Notes: generated by a model from the letters alone, not told the origin. DNA of 64,000 nt from Tenacibaculum pacificus (GCF_027941775.1 NZ_CP115917.1:664001-728000); one strand, 5' to 3'; counted from the stretch's first letter, positions 7,247 to 19,425 are shown. A program made the numbers and translations.

Positions 7247-10200
7247 TTGGCAACGATAAACACTACTGAAAGAATTAACTTCGCATCATCGCAATTAGGA
7301 ACCGACTATCCAGATTTTCTTGATATCCAGGTGAAATCTTTCCAAGATTTTTTCCAATTGCAAACTAAAGCTGATGAGCGAGGTGAAGAAGGTTTGTATA
7401 AAACCTTCATGGATAACTTTCCGATTACAGACACCCGTAATCAATTTGTATTAGAATTTTTAGACTACTTTGTAGATCCACCAAGATATAGCATCCAAGA
7501 ATGTATTGAAAGAGGGCTAACACATAGTGTTCCTTTAAAAGCAAGATTAAAGCTTTACTGTACAGATCCTGAACACGAAGATTTTGAAACTATTGTTCAA
7601 GATGTGTATTTAGGAACTATTCCTTATATGACAAATTCTGGAACCTTCATTATTAATGGAGCAGAAAGAGTTGTTGTATCTCAATTACACCGTTCACCAG
7701 GTGTGTTTTTTGGACAATCTTTCCATGCAAATGGAACTAAGTTGTATTCTGCAAGGGTAATTCCTTTTAAAGGATCTTGGATAGAATTTGCAACAGATAT
7801 CAATCAAGTAATGTATGCTTATATTGATAGAAAGAAAAAACTACCAGTAACTACGTTATTCAGAGCCATTGGTTTTGAAAGAGATAAAGATATATTAGAA
7901 ATTTTTGATTTAGCAGAAGAAATTAAAGTTTCTAAAGCTGGATTAAAAAAAGTATTAGGACGTAAATTAGCTGCTAGAGTTTTAAAAACTTGGCATGAAG
8001 ATTTCGTTGATGAAGATACTGGTGAAGTTGTATCTATTGAACGTAACGAAATTATTTTCGACCGTGATACCATTATAGAAAAAGATCATATTGATGAAAT
8101 AATCGATGCAGGTGCTAAAACTATCTTATTACATAAGGTAGATAACGACATGGCCGATTATGCCATCATTCACAATACACTGCAGAAAGATCCTACGAAT
8201 TCTGAAAAAGAAGCAGTAGAACACGTCTACAGACAATTACGTAATGCTGAGCCGCCAGATGAGGAGACAGCAAGAGGGATAATTGAAAAATTATTTTTCT
8301 CTGAGCAACGTTATAGTTTAGGTGAAGTTGGGCGTTTTAGAATGAACACCAAGTTACAGTTAAATGAGCCGATTGATCAGAAGGTATTAACTAAGAATGA
8401 CATTATTACCATTATCAAATACTTAATTGAGTTAATTAACTCAAAAGCAGAAGTAGATGATATTGATCACTTATCTAACCGTCGTGTAAGAACTGTTGGT
8501 GAACAATTAGCAGGTCAGTTTGGTGTAGGTTTAGCTCGTATGGCTCGTACTATTCGTGAAAGAATGAATGTACGTGATAACGAGGTATTTACTCCTATTG
8601 ATTTAATTAATGCAAAGACTTTGTCTTCTGTTATTAATTCGTTTTTTGGAACTAACCAGTTATCTCAATTTATGGATCAAACCAATCCATTAGCTGAGAT
8701 TACGCACAAACGTCGTTTATCAGCACTAGGACCTGGAGGTTTATCTAGAGAAAGAGCAGGGTTCGAGGTTCGTGATGTTCACTATACACACTACGGACGT
8801 TTATGTCCAATTGAAACTCCTGAGGGACCGAATATTGGATTAATTTCATCTTTAGCAGTATTTGCAAAGGTTAACAGTTTAGGTTTTATCGAAACACCTT
8901 ATAAAAAGGTTATCGAAGGAAACGTAGATGTAAACCAAGAGCATATATATTTAAGTGCTGAAGAAGAAGAAGGAATGAAGTTTGCACAATCTAATTTAGA
9001 GGTAAGTGCAGCTGGAGATTTTGTTGGAGATAAATTAATTTCAAGAGAAGGGGGAGATTTCCCTGTGGTAACACCTACTGAAATTGATTATATGGATGTT
9101 GCACCTAACCAGATTGCATCTATATCAGCATCATTAATTCCTTTCTTAGAGCATGATGATGCCAATAGAGCCTTAATGGGATCGAACATGATGCGTCAAG
9201 CAGTTCCATTATTGCGTCCAGAATCACCGATTGTAGGTACAGGATTAGAGCGTAGAGTTGCAAAAGATTCTCGTATTTTAATCAATGCTGAAGGACCTGG
9301 AGTTATTGAGTATGTTGATGCGAATAAAATCAGAATTAAGTATGATAGATCAGACGAAGAGCGTTTAGTAAGCTTTGAATCAGATGATATTTCATATAAC
9401 TTAATTAAGTTTAGAAAAACAAATCAAGGTACTAACATTAACTTAAAGCCAATTGTAAAAGTTGGAGATAGAGTTGAAGAAGGTCAAGTACTTTGTGAAG
9501 GATATGCAACACAAAAAGGAGAATTAGCTTTAGGAAGAAATATGAAAGTAGCCTTTATGCCTTGGAAAGGGTATAACTTTGAGGATGCGATTGTAATTTC
9601 AGAAAAAGTTGTTCGTGAAGATATCTTTACTTCTATTCATATTGACGAATATTCATTAGATGTTCGTGATACGAAATTAGGAGCTGAAGAATTAACAAAC
9701 GATATTCCTAACGTTTCAGAAGAGGCTACTAAAGACTTAGATGAAAACGGAATGATTCGTATTGGAGCAGAGGTGAACCCTGGTGATATCTTAATTGGTA
9801 AAATTACACCAAAAGGAGAATCTGATCCAACTCCTGAAGAAAAATTATTACGTGCTATTTTTGGTGATAAAGCAGGTGATGTAAAAGATGCATCATTAAA
9901 AGCTTCTCCATCATTAAGAGGTGTGGTAATTAATAAAAAATTATTTCAACGTGCTGTAAAAGATAAAACAAAACGTGCTCGTGATAAAGAAGCTATTGCT
10001 ACTTTAGAAGCATCTTATGTTCATAGGTTTGAAGATTTAAAAGATTTATTAATTGAAAAATTATTTAATCTTATTACAGGAAAAACTTCTCAAGGAGTAT
10101 TTAATGATTTAGGAGAGGAAGTATTACCAAAAGGTAAAAAATTCACTCAAAAAATGTTAAATTCTGTAGGTGATTTTACGCACTTACACGGAACTTGGAC

Positions 10201-11059
10201 TACAGACAAAGACTTAAATAGATTAGTTGTTGAATTAGTTCACAATTATAAAATTAAAGTTAACGATTTACAAGGTTCTTTACGTCGTGAGAAATTCACA
10301 ATTTCTGTAGGAGATGAATTACCAGCAGGAATCTTAAAACTTGCAAAAATTTATGTTGCTAAAAAACGTAAATTAAAAGTAGGAGATAAGATGGCAGGAC
10401 GTCACGGAAATAAAGGTATTGTTGCTCGTATTGTTAGAGCCGAAGATATGCCTTTCTTAGCAGACGGAACACCAGTAGATATTGTACTTAACCCATTAGG
10501 GGTGCCATCTCGTATGAATATTGGTCAGATTTATGAAACTGTTCTTGGATGGGCAGGTCAAAAATTAGATCAAAAGTATGCTACACCAATTTTTGATGGA
10601 GCAAACATCGACCAGATAAACGCCTTAACTGATCAAGCAGGAATTCCACGTTACGGACATACATATTTATATGATGGAGGTACTGGTAAACGTTTCGATC
10701 AGCCAGCAACGGTAGGTATCATTTATATGATTAAGTTAGGTCACATGATTGAAGATAAAATGCATGCGCGTTCTATTGGACCTTACTCATTAATTACTCA
10801 GCAACCACTTGGAGGTAAAGCTCAATTTGGAGGTCAGCGTTTTGGAGAGATGGAAGTTTGGGCACTTGAAGCATATGGTGCATCAAGTATATTAAGAGAA
10901 ATCTTAACCGTTAAATCTGATGATGTATTAGGTAGAGCCAAAACTTACGAGGCAATCGTAAAAGGTGAAACTATGCCAGAACCAGGTTTACCAGAATCAT
11001 TTAATGTATTAATGCACGAACTGAAAGGTTTAGGATTAGATGTTAAATTAGAGGAATAA
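7247..11059 (+). CDS. rpoB: DNA-directed RNA polymerase subunit beta
   Basis: 1270 residues, full length for Bacteroidota. Recognisable are the rifampicin pocket ([20 protein letters not shown] then [15 protein letters not shown]), the lineage form of the GRxxNMK core ([20 protein letters not shown]), the [12 protein letters not shown] active-site region and the C-terminal [11 protein letters not shown] clamp. The start is TTG at 7247 ([14 protein letters not shown]), with no better in-frame start. It is preceded by the hairpin-rich spacer and separated from rpoC by a 15-bp hairpin. Confidence 0.97.
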   Translation: MATINTTERINFASSQLGTDYPDFLDIQVKSFQDFFQLQTKADERGEEGLYKTFMDNFPITDTRNQFVLEFLDYFVDPPRYSIQECIERGLTHSVPLKARLKLYCTDPEHEDFETIVQDVYLGTIPYMTNSGTFIINGAERVVVSQLHRSPGVFFGQSFHANGTKLYSARVIPFKGSWIEFATDINQVMYAYIDRKKKLPVTTLFRAIGFERDKDILEIFDLAEEIKVSKAGLKKVLGRKLAARVLKTWHEDFVDEDTGEVVSIERNEIIFDRDTIIEKDHIDEIIDAGAKTILLHKVDNDMADYAIIHNTLQKDPTNSEKEAVEHVYRQLRNAEPPDEETARGIIEKLFFSEQRYSLGEVGRFRMNTKLQLNEPIDQKVLTKNDIITIIKYLIELINSKAEVDDIDHLSNRRVRTVGEQLAGQFGVGLARMARTIRERMNVRDNEVFTPIDLINAKTLSSVINSFFGTNQLSQFMDQTNPLAEITHKRRLSALGPGGLSRERAGFEVRDVHYTHYGRLCPIETPEGPNIGLISSLAVFAKVNSLGFIETPYKKVIEGNVDVNQEHIYLSAEEEEGMKFAQSNLEVSAAGDFVGDKLISREGGDFPVVTPTEIDYMDVAPNQIASISASLIPFLEHDDANRALMGSNMMRQAVPLLRPESPIVGTGLERRVAKDSRILINAEGPGVIEYVDANKIRIKYDRSDEERLVSFESDDISYNLIKFRKTNQGTNINLKPIVKVGDRVEEGQVLCEGYATQKGELALGRNMKVAFMPWKGYNFEDAIVISEKVVREDIFTSIHIDEYSLDVRDTKLGAEELTNDIPNVSEEATKDLDENGMIRIGAEVNPGDILIGKITPKGESDPTPEEKLLRAIFGDKAGDVKDASLKASPSLRGVVINKKLFQRAVKDKTKRARDKEAIATLEASYVHRFEDLKDLLIEKLFNLITGKTSQGVFNDLGEEVLPKGKKFTQKMLNSVGDFTHLHGTWTTDKDLNRLVVELVHNYKIKVNDLQGSLRREKFTISVGDELPAGILKLAKIYVAKKRKLKVGDKMAGRHGNKGIVARIVRAEDMPFLADGTPVDIVLNPLGVPSRMNIGQIYETVLGWAGQKLDQKYATPIFDGANIDQINALTDQAGIPRYGHTYLYDGGTGKRFDQPATVGIIYMIKLGHMIEDKMHARSIGPYSLITQQPLGGKAQFGGQRFGEMEVWALEAYGASSILREILTVKSDDVLGRAKTYEAIVKGETMPEPGLPESFNVLMHELKGLGLDVKLEE

Positions 11060-11071
11060 CAAACAGTGAAA

Positions 11072-11106
11072 TATCATTAGGTAATCGTCTTGATTACCTA
11101 ATGATA
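11072..11106 (+). promoter_or_regulatory. Perfect 15-bp hairpin between rpoB and rpoC
   Basis: TATCATTAGGTAATC (11072-11086) pairs without mismatch with GATTACCTAATGATA (11092-11106) around GTCTT. No T run follows. It covers the upstream in-frame ATG at 11101, which argues that rpoC starts further down, and may be a processing or mRNA-stability element. Confidence 0.7.
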
Positions 11107-11166
11107 AATCATTTTAAATATACGTCTCATTTAGAGGCAATTTTTAATTCGAATCCATTACTTATT

Positions 11167-14100
11167 ATGGCAAGAAAGAACGAAAAATACACTGTTAAAA
11201 AGTTTAACAAAATTTCAATTGGTTTAGCATCACCTGAGTCTATTTTAGAGGCGTCAAGAGGTGAGGTTTTAAAGCCAGAAACTATTAATTACCGTACACA
11301 TAAACCAGAAAGAGATGGTTTATTTTGTGAGCGTATATTTGGTCCTATAAAGGATTATGAGTGTGCGTGTGGTAAATACAAAAGAATCCGTTATAAAGGA
11401 ATCATTTGTGATCGATGTGGAGTTGAAGTTACTGAGAAAAAAGTACGTAGAGACAGAGTAGGTCACATTAATTTAGTAGTACCAGTAGCACACATTTGGT
11501 ATTTTAGATCATTGCCTAACAAAATGGGATACCTTTTAGGTTTACCATCTAAAAAGTTAGACATGATTATTTACTACGAGCGTTATGTAGTAATTCAACC
11601 AGGTGATGCTAAAACTGCTGAAGGAGAGTCATTGAATAAAATGGACTTCTTAACAGAAGAAGAGTATTTAGATATCTTAGATACACTTCCACAAGAAAAC
11701 ATGTATTTAGATGATACAGATCCTACTAAGTTTATTGCTAAAATGGGAGCTGAATGTTTAATCGATTTATTAGAAAGAATTGATTTAGATTCTTTATCAT
11801 TTGAATTACGTCATAAAGCAAATACTGAAACTTCTAAGCAACGTAAAAACGAAGCATTAAAGCGTTTAAATGTTGTAGAAGCTTTTAGAGATTCTCAGAA
11901 AAATAGAGAAAATAATCCTGAGTGGATGATTATGAAGGCTGTACCAGTTATACCGCCAGAATTACGTCCTTTAGTGCCATTAGATGGTGGTCGTTTTGCT
12001 ACTTCAGATTTAAATGATTTATATCGTCGTGTAATTATCCGTAATAATCGTTTAAAACGATTAATGGAAATTAAAGCACCTGAGGTTATTTTACGTAATG
12101 AAAAACGTATGTTACAAGAATCAGTAGATTCTTTATTTGATAACACACGTAAATCATCAGCAGTAAAAACAGAATCTAACAGACCATTAAAATCTTTATC
12201 TGATAGTTTAAAAGGGAAACAAGGTCGTTTCCGTCAAAACTTATTAGGTAAGCGTGTTGATTATTCTGCACGTTCGGTAATTGTTGTTGGACCAGAATTA
12301 AAGTTATCAGAATGTGGATTGCCAAAAGATATGGCAGCAGAATTATACAAGCCTTTTGTTATTCGTAAATTAATAGAAAGAGGTATTGTTAAAACTGTAA
12401 AATCTGCAAAGAAAATTATAGATAGAAAAGAGCCAGTTGTTTGGGATATCTTAGAAAATGTAATTAAAGGGCATCCAGTTTTATTAAACCGTGCACCTAC
12501 ATTACACCGTTTAGGTATTCAATCTTTTCAACCAAAATTAATTGAAGGAAAAGCGATTCGTTTACATCCATTAGCATGTTCGGCATTTAATGCGGATTTT
12601 GATGGAGATCAAATGGCTGTTCACTTACCATTAGGACCTGAAGCTATTTTAGAAGCTCAGATTTTAATGTTAGGTTCTCACAATATTTTAAACCCTGCAA
12701 ATGGAGCACCAGTAACGGTACCATCTCAGGATATGGTATTGGGTCTGTATTATATGACCAAAGAAAGAAAATCTACACCTGAAGTGATTATTAAAGGTGA
12801 AGGATTAACTTTTTATTCTCCAGAAGAGGTAATTATCGCCTTAAATGAAGAGAGAGTAGACTTAAACGCAGGTATAAAAGTTCGTACAGCAGATGTTGTA
12901 GATGGTGAGCACGTAACTAGAATTGTAGCAACTACGGTTGGTAGAGTTTTATTTAATGAAAAGGTACCAAAAGAGGCTGGATATATTAATGAGGTTTTAA
13001 CTAAAAAATCATTAAGAGGTATTATTGGTGATATTTTAAAAGTAACTAATATTCCTGCGGTAGGAAATTTCTTAGATGAAATTAAAAATATGGGATATAA
13101 ATACGCCTTTGAAGGTGGTTTATCTTTCTCATTAGGAGATATTATTATTCCTGAAGAAAAGGAAGGAATGATTGCTGAAGCTAATAAAGAGGTTGATGTA
13201 ATTGTATCTAACTATAACATGGGAATGTTAACAAATAAAGAGCGTTATAATCAGGTAATTGATATTTGGGGGTCTGCAAATAACAGATTAACAGAGTTAT
13301 CTATGAAACGTTTACGTGAAGACCAACAAGGGTTTAACTCGGTATTCATGATGCTTGATTCTGGTGCAAGGGGTTCTAAAGAACAGATTCGTCAGTTAAC
13401 TGGTATGCGTGGATTAATGGCAAAACCTAAAAAATCGACTGCTGGTGGTGGAGAAATTATTGAGAACCCGATTCTTTCTAACTTTAAGGAAGGATTGTCA
13501 ATTCTTGAATACTTTATCTCAACTCACGGTGCTCGTAAAGGTTTAGCGGATACGGCATTAAAAACAGCCGATGCAGGTTACTTAACTCGTCGTTTAGTAG
13601 ATGTATCTCAGGATGTTATTGTAAACGAAGTTGATTGTGGTACTTTAAGAGGGTTAGATGTTGCTCCATTAAAGAAAAATGATGAAATCGTTGAATCTTT
13701 AAGTGATAGAATTACGGGTCGTACTTCTTTACAAGATGTATATGCTCTTAACAGTGATGAGATTATTGTTGGTGCAGGAGAATTAATTACTTCAAAATTA
13801 GCGGATACAATTCAAGCTGCTGGTATTGATAAAGTAGAAGTTCGTTCAGCATTAACTTGTGAATCTGAAAGAGGTATTTGTGAAAAATGTTACGGACAAT
13901 CTTTATCAACAGGTAAAAAAGTTCAAAGAGGTGAAGCAGTTGGTGTAATTGCAGCACAATCTATTGGAGAGCCTGGTACACAGTTAACATTACGTACTTT
14001 CCACGTTGGAGGGGTAGCAGGAAACATTTCTGAAGAGAATAAGTTAATTGCTAAATACGAAGGTAAAGTTAAAATTGAAGATTTACGTACTGTAAATGGT

Positions 14101-15438
14101 AAAGATAAAGAAGGAAATGAAATAGAAATAGTTATTTCACGTACTGCCGAAATCAAAATCATTGACAAAAAGACGGATATAGTATTAAGTACTAACATTA
14201 TTCCTTACGGATCTATTATCTTTAATAAAGATATGAAATCTATCAAAAAAGGAGATGCAGTATGTCAGTGGGATCCATTTAACGGGGTTATCGTATCTGA
14301 ATTTGGAGGTAGAGTTAAGTTTGACAACTTAGAACAAGGTATTAATTACTCTGTTGAAGTTGATGAGCAAACTGGTTTCCAAGAGAAGGTAATGATTGAC
14401 TCTAAGAATAAAAAAATCATTGCTTCATTAATTATTGAAGATGCTGATGGTAATGCTTTACGTTCGTATAGTTTACCAGTAGGTGCTCACTTAATGGTTA
14501 GTGATGGTGATAAAGTTCAAACAGGTCATACTTTAGTGAAAATTCCACGTAAGTCTGGTAAAGCAGGCGATATTACAGGAGGTTTACCACGTGTAACAGA
14601 ATTATTTGAAGCACGTAACCCATCGAATCCAGCAGTAATTGCTCAGATTGATGGTGTAGTATCTTTCGGTAAAATTAAGCGAGGTAATCGTGAAATTATT
14701 ATTGAATCTAAAACTGGTGATATTACTAAATATTTAGTAAAATTATCTAACCAAATTTTAGTTCAAGAGAACGATTTTATTAAAGCAGGTATGCCTTTAT
14801 CTGATGGAGCAACTACTCCAATAGATATTTTAAATATTCAAGGACCTTCAGCGGTACAACAATATTTAGTAAACGAAATTCAAGAAGTATATCGTTTACA
14901 GGGTGTAAAAATTAATGACAAGCATTTCGAAGTTGTAGTACGTCAAATGATGCGTAAAGTTAGAATTATTGATTCAGGAGATACATTACTTCTAGAGAAT
15001 CAGTTAATTCATAAGAATGACTTTATCAAAGATAACGATGCTATATATGGAATGAAAGTTGTTGAAGATGCAGGAGATTCTGAGAACTTAAAACCAGGAC
15101 AAATTGTTTCAGCTCGTCAATTAAGAGATGAAAATTCTATTTTACGTAGAGCAGATAAAAATTTAGTAGCCGCTCGTGAAGCACAACCAGCAACAGCTGA
15201 ACAAATTTTACAAGGTATTACTAGAGCTTCGTTACAAACGAAATCATTTATATCAGCAGCGTCGTTCCAGGAAACTACTAAAGTATTAAATGAAGCCGCA
15301 GTAAACGGTAAAATTGATACATTAGAAGGATTAAAAGAAAATGTAATTGTTGGTAAACGTATACCAGCAGGTACAGGAATGAGATCTTACGATAAGCAAA
15401 TTGTAGGGCCTAGAGAAGAAATGGAGAAAAATTTATAA
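11167..15438 (+). CDS. rpoC: DNA-directed RNA polymerase subunit beta'
   Basis: 1423 residues from ATG 11167 ([20 protein letters not shown]), the usual N terminus in this group. An in-frame ATG at 11101 would add 22 residues but lies in the rpoB-rpoC hairpin. Features: N-terminal zinc site C66, C68, C81, C84; catalytic [12 protein letters not shown] near residue 475 holding the Mg-binding Asp triad; bridge helix/trigger loop region around [17 protein letters not shown]; second zinc site in [14 protein letters not shown] strong terminator follows, closing the superoperon. Confidence 0.97.
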   Translation: MARKNEKYTVKKFNKISIGLASPESILEASRGEVLKPETINYRTHKPERDGLFCERIFGPIKDYECACGKYKRIRYKGIICDRCGVEVTEKKVRRDRVGHINLVVPVAHIWYFRSLPNKMGYLLGLPSKKLDMIIYYERYVVIQPGDAKTAEGESLNKMDFLTEEEYLDILDTLPQENMYLDDTDPTKFIAKMGAECLIDLLERIDLDSLSFELRHKANTETSKQRKNEALKRLNVVEAFRDSQKNRENNPEWMIMKAVPVIPPELRPLVPLDGGRFATSDLNDLYRRVIIRNNRLKRLMEIKAPEVILRNEKRMLQESVDSLFDNTRKSSAVKTESNRPLKSLSDSLKGKQGRFRQNLLGKRVDYSARSVIVVGPELKLSECGLPKDMAAELYKPFVIRKLIERGIVKTVKSAKKIIDRKEPVVWDILENVIKGHPVLLNRAPTLHRLGIQSFQPKLIEGKAIRLHPLACSAFNADFDGDQMAVHLPLGPEAILEAQILMLGSHNILNPANGAPVTVPSQDMVLGLYYMTKERKSTPEVIIKGEGLTFYSPEEVIIALNEERVDLNAGIKVRTADVVDGEHVTRIVATTVGRVLFNEKVPKEAGYINEVLTKKSLRGIIGDILKVTNIPAVGNFLDEIKNMGYKYAFEGGLSFSLGDIIIPEEKEGMIAEANKEVDVIVSNYNMGMLTNKERYNQVIDIWGSANNRLTELSMKRLREDQQGFNSVFMMLDSGARGSKEQIRQLTGMRGLMAKPKKSTAGGGEIIENPILSNFKEGLSILEYFISTHGARKGLADTALKTADAGYLTRRLVDVSQDVIVNEVDCGTLRGLDVAPLKKNDEIVESLSDRITGRTSLQDVYALNSDEIIVGAGELITSKLADTIQAAGIDKVEVRSALTCESERGICEKCYGQSLSTGKKVQRGEAVGVIAAQSIGEPGTQLTLRTFHVGGVAGNISEENKLIAKYEGKVKIEDLRTVNGKDKEGNEIEIVISRTAEIKIIDKKTDIVLSTNIIPYGSIIFNKDMKSIKKGDAVCQWDPFNGVIVSEFGGRVKFDNLEQGINYSVEVDEQTGFQEKVMIDSKNKKIIASLIIEDADGNALRSYSLPVGAHLMVSDGDKVQTGHTLVKIPRKSGKAGDITGGLPRVTELFEARNPSNPAVIAQIDGVVSFGKIKRGNREIIIESKTGDITKYLVKLSNQILVQENDFIKAGMPLSDGATTPIDILNIQGPSAVQQYLVNEIQEVYRLQGVKINDKHFEVVVRQMMRKVRIIDSGDTLLLENQLIHKNDFIKDNDAIYGMKVVEDAGDSENLKPGQIVSARQLRDENSILRRADKNLVAAREAQPATAEQILQGITRASLQTKSFISAASFQETTKVLNEAAVNGKIDTLEGLKENVIVGKRIPAGTGMRSYDKQIVGPREEMEKNL

Positions 15439-15448
15439 TTTTTAATAC

Positions 15449-15484
15449 AAAGGCCTCTAAATTTTTTTAGAGGCCTTTTTTTTA
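15449..15484 (+). terminator. Terminator after rpoC
   Basis: AAAGGCCTCTAAA (15449-15461) pairs with TTTAGAGGCCTTT (15466-15478), followed by a T run. Confidence 0.9.
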
Positions 15485-15495
15485 ATATTTATATT

Positions 15496-15804
15496 ATGGA
15501 AGAGAATAAAGATCCACAATTAAATATAGAATTAGATCAAGATATTGCTGAAGGTACTTATAGTAATTTAGCAATTATTAATCATTCTGTATCAGAATTT
15601 ATAGTTGATTTTATAAACATTATGCCTGGTGTACCAAAGGCTAAAGTGAAATCAAGAATTATTTTAACACCACAACATGCTAAAAGACTAGCAAAGGCTT
15701 TAGTTGAAAATGTTCAAAAATTTGAGCAAGCAAATGGTGAAATAAAAGATTATGAGCAAGTGCCAATTCCAATGAATTTTGGAGGAACAACAGGTGAAGC
15801 TTAA
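15496..15804 (+). CDS. DUF3467 domain protein
   Basis: A 102-residue acidic protein matching the DUF3467 pattern: YSNLAIINHSVSEFIVDF, then MPGVPKAKVKSRIILTPQHAKRLAKAL and a Gly-rich tail. The molecular role is unknown. The position just after rpoC recurs in Flavobacteriia, hinting at a link with transcription or translation, but terminators on both sides (15449-15484 and 15810-15838) make it a separate unit. Confidence 0.88.
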   Translation: MEENKDPQLNIELDQDIAEGTYSNLAIINHSVSEFIVDFINIMPGVPKAKVKSRIILTPQHAKRLAKALVENVQKFEQANGEIKDYEQVPIPMNFGGTTGEA

Positions 15805-15809
15805 AAAAC

Positions 15810-15838
15810 AAAAAACGTCTATTATAGACGTTTTTTTT
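15810..15838 (+). terminator. Bidirectional terminator between DUF3467 gene and fnr
   Basis: AAAAACGTCTAT pairs with ATAGACGTTTTT, with A runs before and T runs after, between convergent genes. Confidence 0.85.
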
Positions 15839-15862
15839 GTTTTTATATTTAATGAAAGTAAA

Positions 15863-16549
15863 TTAAAATCCTGTTGCAATATCGCTTAAAGCTTGCTTAT
15901 CAAGAATAAAAACTTCTTTACCTTTTAAATTTATTATTTTTTTCTTTTTAAATTCAGAAAGCAATCGAATTGCCGATTCTGTTGCAGTACCTATAATATT
16001 TGCAATATCTTCACGAGATAATAATATATCTAAAGCCCCATTTTCGTTTTTAGAAAACTTACTATCAAGCCCCAACAATGTAGCTGCTAAACGTTGTTTT
16101 ACCGTTTTTTGAGCCATATCAACAATAACATTATCTGCTGTTTTAAGTGACGATGCCATACTTTTAAGAACATCCATAGTAAATTTTGGATTTGTTTCTA
16201 AATCTCTAACAATTTCATCTTTAGGGATAAAACAAATTTCCATATCATTTACGGCTATTGCTTTTAAGTTTGAGGCTTCATCATTAATTAAACTACGTTC
16301 ACCTAACAAATCACCTTTTCTTACAAGGTTTACAATTTGATCTCGTCCGTTATCACTCATTTTTGAGACTTTACAAATACCATCTTTAATACAAAAAACG
16401 CCATTTATATGTTCTCCTTCTTCAAATAAAACATCTCCTTTTTTTATAATTTTAGATGTTTTACAACCTGCAATCCGAACCAATTCATCTTTTGTGAGTG
16501 ATTTTAAAGAATTAAGTTTACGGATAACGCATTGTTCACATTTGCTCAT
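15863..16549 (-). CDS. Crp/Fnr family transcriptional regulator
   Basis: 228 residues: an N-terminal cyclic-nucleotide-type beta-roll (about 30-120, IKKGDVLFEEGEHINGVFCI, GDLLGERSLI) and a C-terminal winged helix (about 165-215, LSREDIANIIGTATESAIRLL). The N terminus has C4-x2-C7 and C29, reminiscent of the cysteines that hold the oxygen-sensing 4Fe-4S cluster of FNR, though the spacing is not identical; C52 and C58 could also take part. It is divergent from the copper ATPase, cupin and hemN genes, with an FNR-like palindrome between. Control of that microaerobic/anaerobic set is inferred. Confidence 0.9.
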   Translation of the reverse strand: MSKCEQCVIRKLNSLKSLTKDELVRIAGCKTSKIIKKGDVLFEEGEHINGVFCIKDGICKVSKMSDNGRDQIVNLVRKGDLLGERSLINDEASNLKAIAVNDMEICFIPKDEIVRDLETNPKFTMDVLKSMASSLKTADNVIVDMAQKTVKQRLAATLLGLDSKFSKNENGALDILLSREDIANIIGTATESAIRLLSEFKKKKIINLKGKEVFILDKQALSDIATGF

Positions 16550-16589
16550 AATAGTGTTTGGTTAGGCTAGTTCAAAGATAATAAAAAGC

Positions 16590-16601
16590 TGATATATATC
16601 A
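16590..16601. promoter_or_regulatory. FNR-like operator TGAT-N4-ATCA
   Basis: TGATATATATCA is a perfect palindrome matching the core of the FNR consensus TTGAT-N4-ATCAA (outermost bases differ). It lies between the Fnr-family gene and the P-ATPase. A weak -7 element GACCTTTG at 16625-16632 puts the transcription start near 16638, so the palindrome centre is at about -42, the class II activator position. Confidence 0.6.
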
Positions 16602-16652
16602 TGTTTTAATTCAGCTTCTTATAAGACCTTTGCACTAGGCAAACGAGTAAAT

Positions 16653-19024
16653 ATGGAAAACGCAAAATGTTTTCATTGTGGTAACGAATGTGATACCAAA
16701 ATCATCACTATTAAAGAGAAATCTTTTTGTTGTAATGGTTGTAAGACGGTTTTTGAAATTTTTTCAGAAAATGATTTAACCTGTTACTATGATTTTCAAA
16801 ACAATCCTGGAGCAATTCCAGAAGAAATTCAAGGAAAATATGATTTCCTTGACAATAAAGAAATTACCGATAAACTACTAGAGTTTAACGATGGTAATTT
16901 GCATGTTGTTAATTTATATATACCTCACATACATTGCAGTTCCTGTATTTGGGTGTTAGAAAACTTGCATAAATTACAACGGAATATCAGTTCATCACAA
17001 GTTGATTTTCCTAAAAAGACAGTTCGAATTACTTACAATACCGATATTATTTCGCTAAAAGAAATTGTATTATTATTGAGTTCTATTGGATACGAACCAT
17101 ATATCAGCTTAGAAGATTACGAAGTTGGCAAAAAAAAGTTGACCGAAGTTTAATTTATAAATTAGGAATTGCAGGTTTTTCTTTCGGAAATGTGATGTTT
17201 TTATCTTTTCCAGAATATTTTGAAGTAACTGGTTTTTGGTTAGAACAATATAAAGGAATATTCCGTTGGTTGATGTTTATTTTCTCATTACCCGTAGTTT
17301 TTTATGCTGGGCAAGATTATTTTATATCCGCATATAAAGGATTACGCTCTAAAATTTTAAATATTGATATTCCTATTGCTTTAGGAATTGCTGTTTTATT
17401 TATCCGAAGTTCTGCTGAAATTATTTTTGATATCGGAACTGGTTTTTTTGATAGTTTAACGGGCTTAGTTTTCTTTTTATTATTAGGGAAATTTTTTCAA
17501 CAGAAAACATATAATTTCTTGTCTTTTGAACGTGATTATAAATCCTATTTTCCTATTGCGGTAACTCGAGTTTCATCCGAAGGAAAAGAAGAAAATGTGC
17601 AAATTTATGATGTTGAAAAAGGTGATAGATTATTAATTAGAAATCAAGAATTAATTCCTGTTGATGGAATTTTAATCAACGGAAATGCAAAAATTGATTA
17701 CAGTTTTGTTACAGGTGAAGCAGTTCCTGTAGCTAAAAAATCGGGCGATAAATTATTTGCAGGAGGAAAGCAATTATCAGGAGTTATAGAAATGGAGGTT
17801 TTAAGTTCGGTTTCGCAAAGTTATTTAACACAATTGTGGAGTAATGATGTATTTAAGAAAGATAAAAACTCATCATTTAAAACATTAACTGATAGAATCA
17901 GTCAGAATTTTACAGTTACCGTTTTAATAATCGCTTTTGTTGCTACCGCATTTTGGCTGTATTATGATGCTAGGAAAGCTTTAAATGTATTTACCGCTGT
18001 CTTAATTATTGCCTGTCCGTGTGCGATTGCTTTAGCTGCTCCGTTTACTTTAGGAAATATGCTTCGGATTTTTGGGAAGAAGAAATTCTACTTAAAAAAT
18101 GCCACTGTTGTAGAACAATTGGCGGGAATTGATAGTGTTATTTTTGATAAAACAGGAACACTTACAACAAGTAAAGAAAATCAAATTGATTATAAAGGAA
18201 ATGAATTATCATCTGAAGAAAAATCAATATTAAAAAGTGCTTTACGAGCTTCAAATCATCCGTTAAGTAGAATGTTATATGGTTTTTTATCATCAGAAAT
18301 GTTACCTGTTGATAGCTTTAAAGAATACACAGGAAAAGGAATTCAAGCTACTTATAAAAACAGAGTTATAAAAATTGGTTCGTCATCTTTTGTAAATAAT
18401 ACTGATGAAAAAATTAACTTAGATACTTCTGTTCATATTAGTTTTAATGGAATTTATAAAGGTAAATATGTTTTTAAAAATGCGTACAGAAATGGTGTAA
18501 AAGAGTTGTTTTCTGAATTAGAAGAAAATTACAATTTAGCCGTAGTTTCTGGTGATAATGAAGGAGAAAAGAAATTTTTAGAAGATTTATTACCTAAAAA
18601 CACGTCGTTTTTATTTAATCAAAAGCCAGAAGATAAATTAAATTACGTTGAAAATTTACAAAATAAAGGACAAAGCGTAATGATGATTGGTGATGGTTTA
18701 AATGATGCGGGAGCTTTGGCACAAAGTAATGTTGGAATTTCATTATCGGAAAATATTAATGTGTTTTCACCTGCTTGTGATGCTATTTTAGATGCTTCAA
18801 AATTTAATGAAATTTCAGGATACATAAAAACATCAAAAAAAGCAATCAAAATAATTAAGTATAGTTTTATACTATCGTTATGTTATAATTTAATCGGATT
18901 ATATTTTGCAACAACAGGACAATTAAAACCTGTAATTGCAGCAATATTGATGCCTTTAAGTTCTATTAGCATTGTTTTATTTACAACGATTGCAACAAAT
19001 TTATTAGGAAAAAAAATAAAATAA
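16653..19024 (+). CDS. ccoI: Copper-translocating P1B-type ATPase, CcoI/FixI type (frame shifts at 17132-17138)
   Basis: Two overlapping frames make one ATPase of about 790 residues. The first (16653-17153, 166 residues) carries cysteines C6, C9, C13, C26, C27, C30 and a heavy-metal domain with C95-x2-C98 (IHCSSCIWVLENL). The second, entered by a -1 shift at 17138, holds the transmembrane part, TGEAVP, the metal-site CPC (IACPCAIALAAPF), phosphorylation site DKTGTLT, SNHPLS and GDGLNDAGAL. The family exports Cu for cbb3 oxidase assembly at the inner membrane. The join falls on A AAA AAG in the phase required for -1 slippage; one missing A in the eight-A tract is the alternative. No ccoS or ccoNOP follows; a cupin gene and hemN do. 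Likely under the divergent Fnr. Confidence 0.88.
17132..17138 (+). promoter_or_regulatory. Candidate -1 slippery heptamer A AAA AAG
   Basis: The zero-frame codons are GGC AAA AAA AAG TTG, so the heptamer is phased X XXY YYZ. After a -1 slip translation continues GTT GAC CGA AGT straight into the transmembrane part. Zero-frame translation stops at 17151-17153, five codons on. No clear downstream pseudoknot or upstream SD stimulator was recognised. Confidence 0.4.
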
Positions 19025-19041
19025 TTTAAAAGATAACTATT

Positions 19042-19374
19042 ATGAAAGTAGCCTCATTTTTAGAAGATATTAAGTTTAATGAAAACAAACCAGCAGTATC
19101 ATTATTATTGGATACTGATTTTTCGAAAGAAATACGTGTTGTCTTTAAAAAAGGGCAAACGATGGAGGATCATCAAGCACCTTTTGCAATAATTGTTCAG
19201 GTGATAAAAGGAGCTATTAATTTTGGTGTTGATAACGAAATTAATCAATTAAATGCTGGAGATATTATTTCGTTAAAACCTCAGGTCGTTCATAATTTAA
19301 CCGCTTTAGATGAAAGTATTGTTAGGTTGTCATTATCTAAACTAGATACCTTAAAAAGAGTTGAAAACGTATAG
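19042..19374 (+). CDS. Small cupin-domain protein
   Basis: 110 residues forming one cupin barrel: KKGQTMEDHQAPFAIIVQVIKG resembles cupin motif 1 with few metal ligands (only H43 is clear), and LNAGDIISLKPQVVHNLTAL is motif 2 with its His. It starts 18 nt after the P-ATPase and lies before hemN, so it is probably in the same Fnr-controlled unit. Function unknown; a small-ligand or metal sensor is possible. Confidence 0.8.
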   Translation: MKVASFLEDIKFNENKPAVSLLLDTDFSKEIRVVFKKGQTMEDHQAPFAIIVQVIKGAINFGVDNEINQLNAGDIISLKPQVVHNLTALDESIVRLSLSKLDTLKRVENV

Positions 19375-19425
19375 TTTTTTATTTTGATAAAAAATTAGAT
19401 TGATTATATATTTGAAAAAAAGCAC

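Noticed and set aside
11101..11166. A 22-residue N-terminal extension of RpoC.
   Set aside because: Its ATG is inside the perfect rpoB-rpoC hairpin and the extension is not like the family N terminus; ATG 11167 fits.
19042..19374. The cupin as a ChrR-like anti-sigma factor.
   Set aside because: It lacks the zinc-binding N-terminal domain and most cupin metal ligands, and no sigma gene is adjacent.
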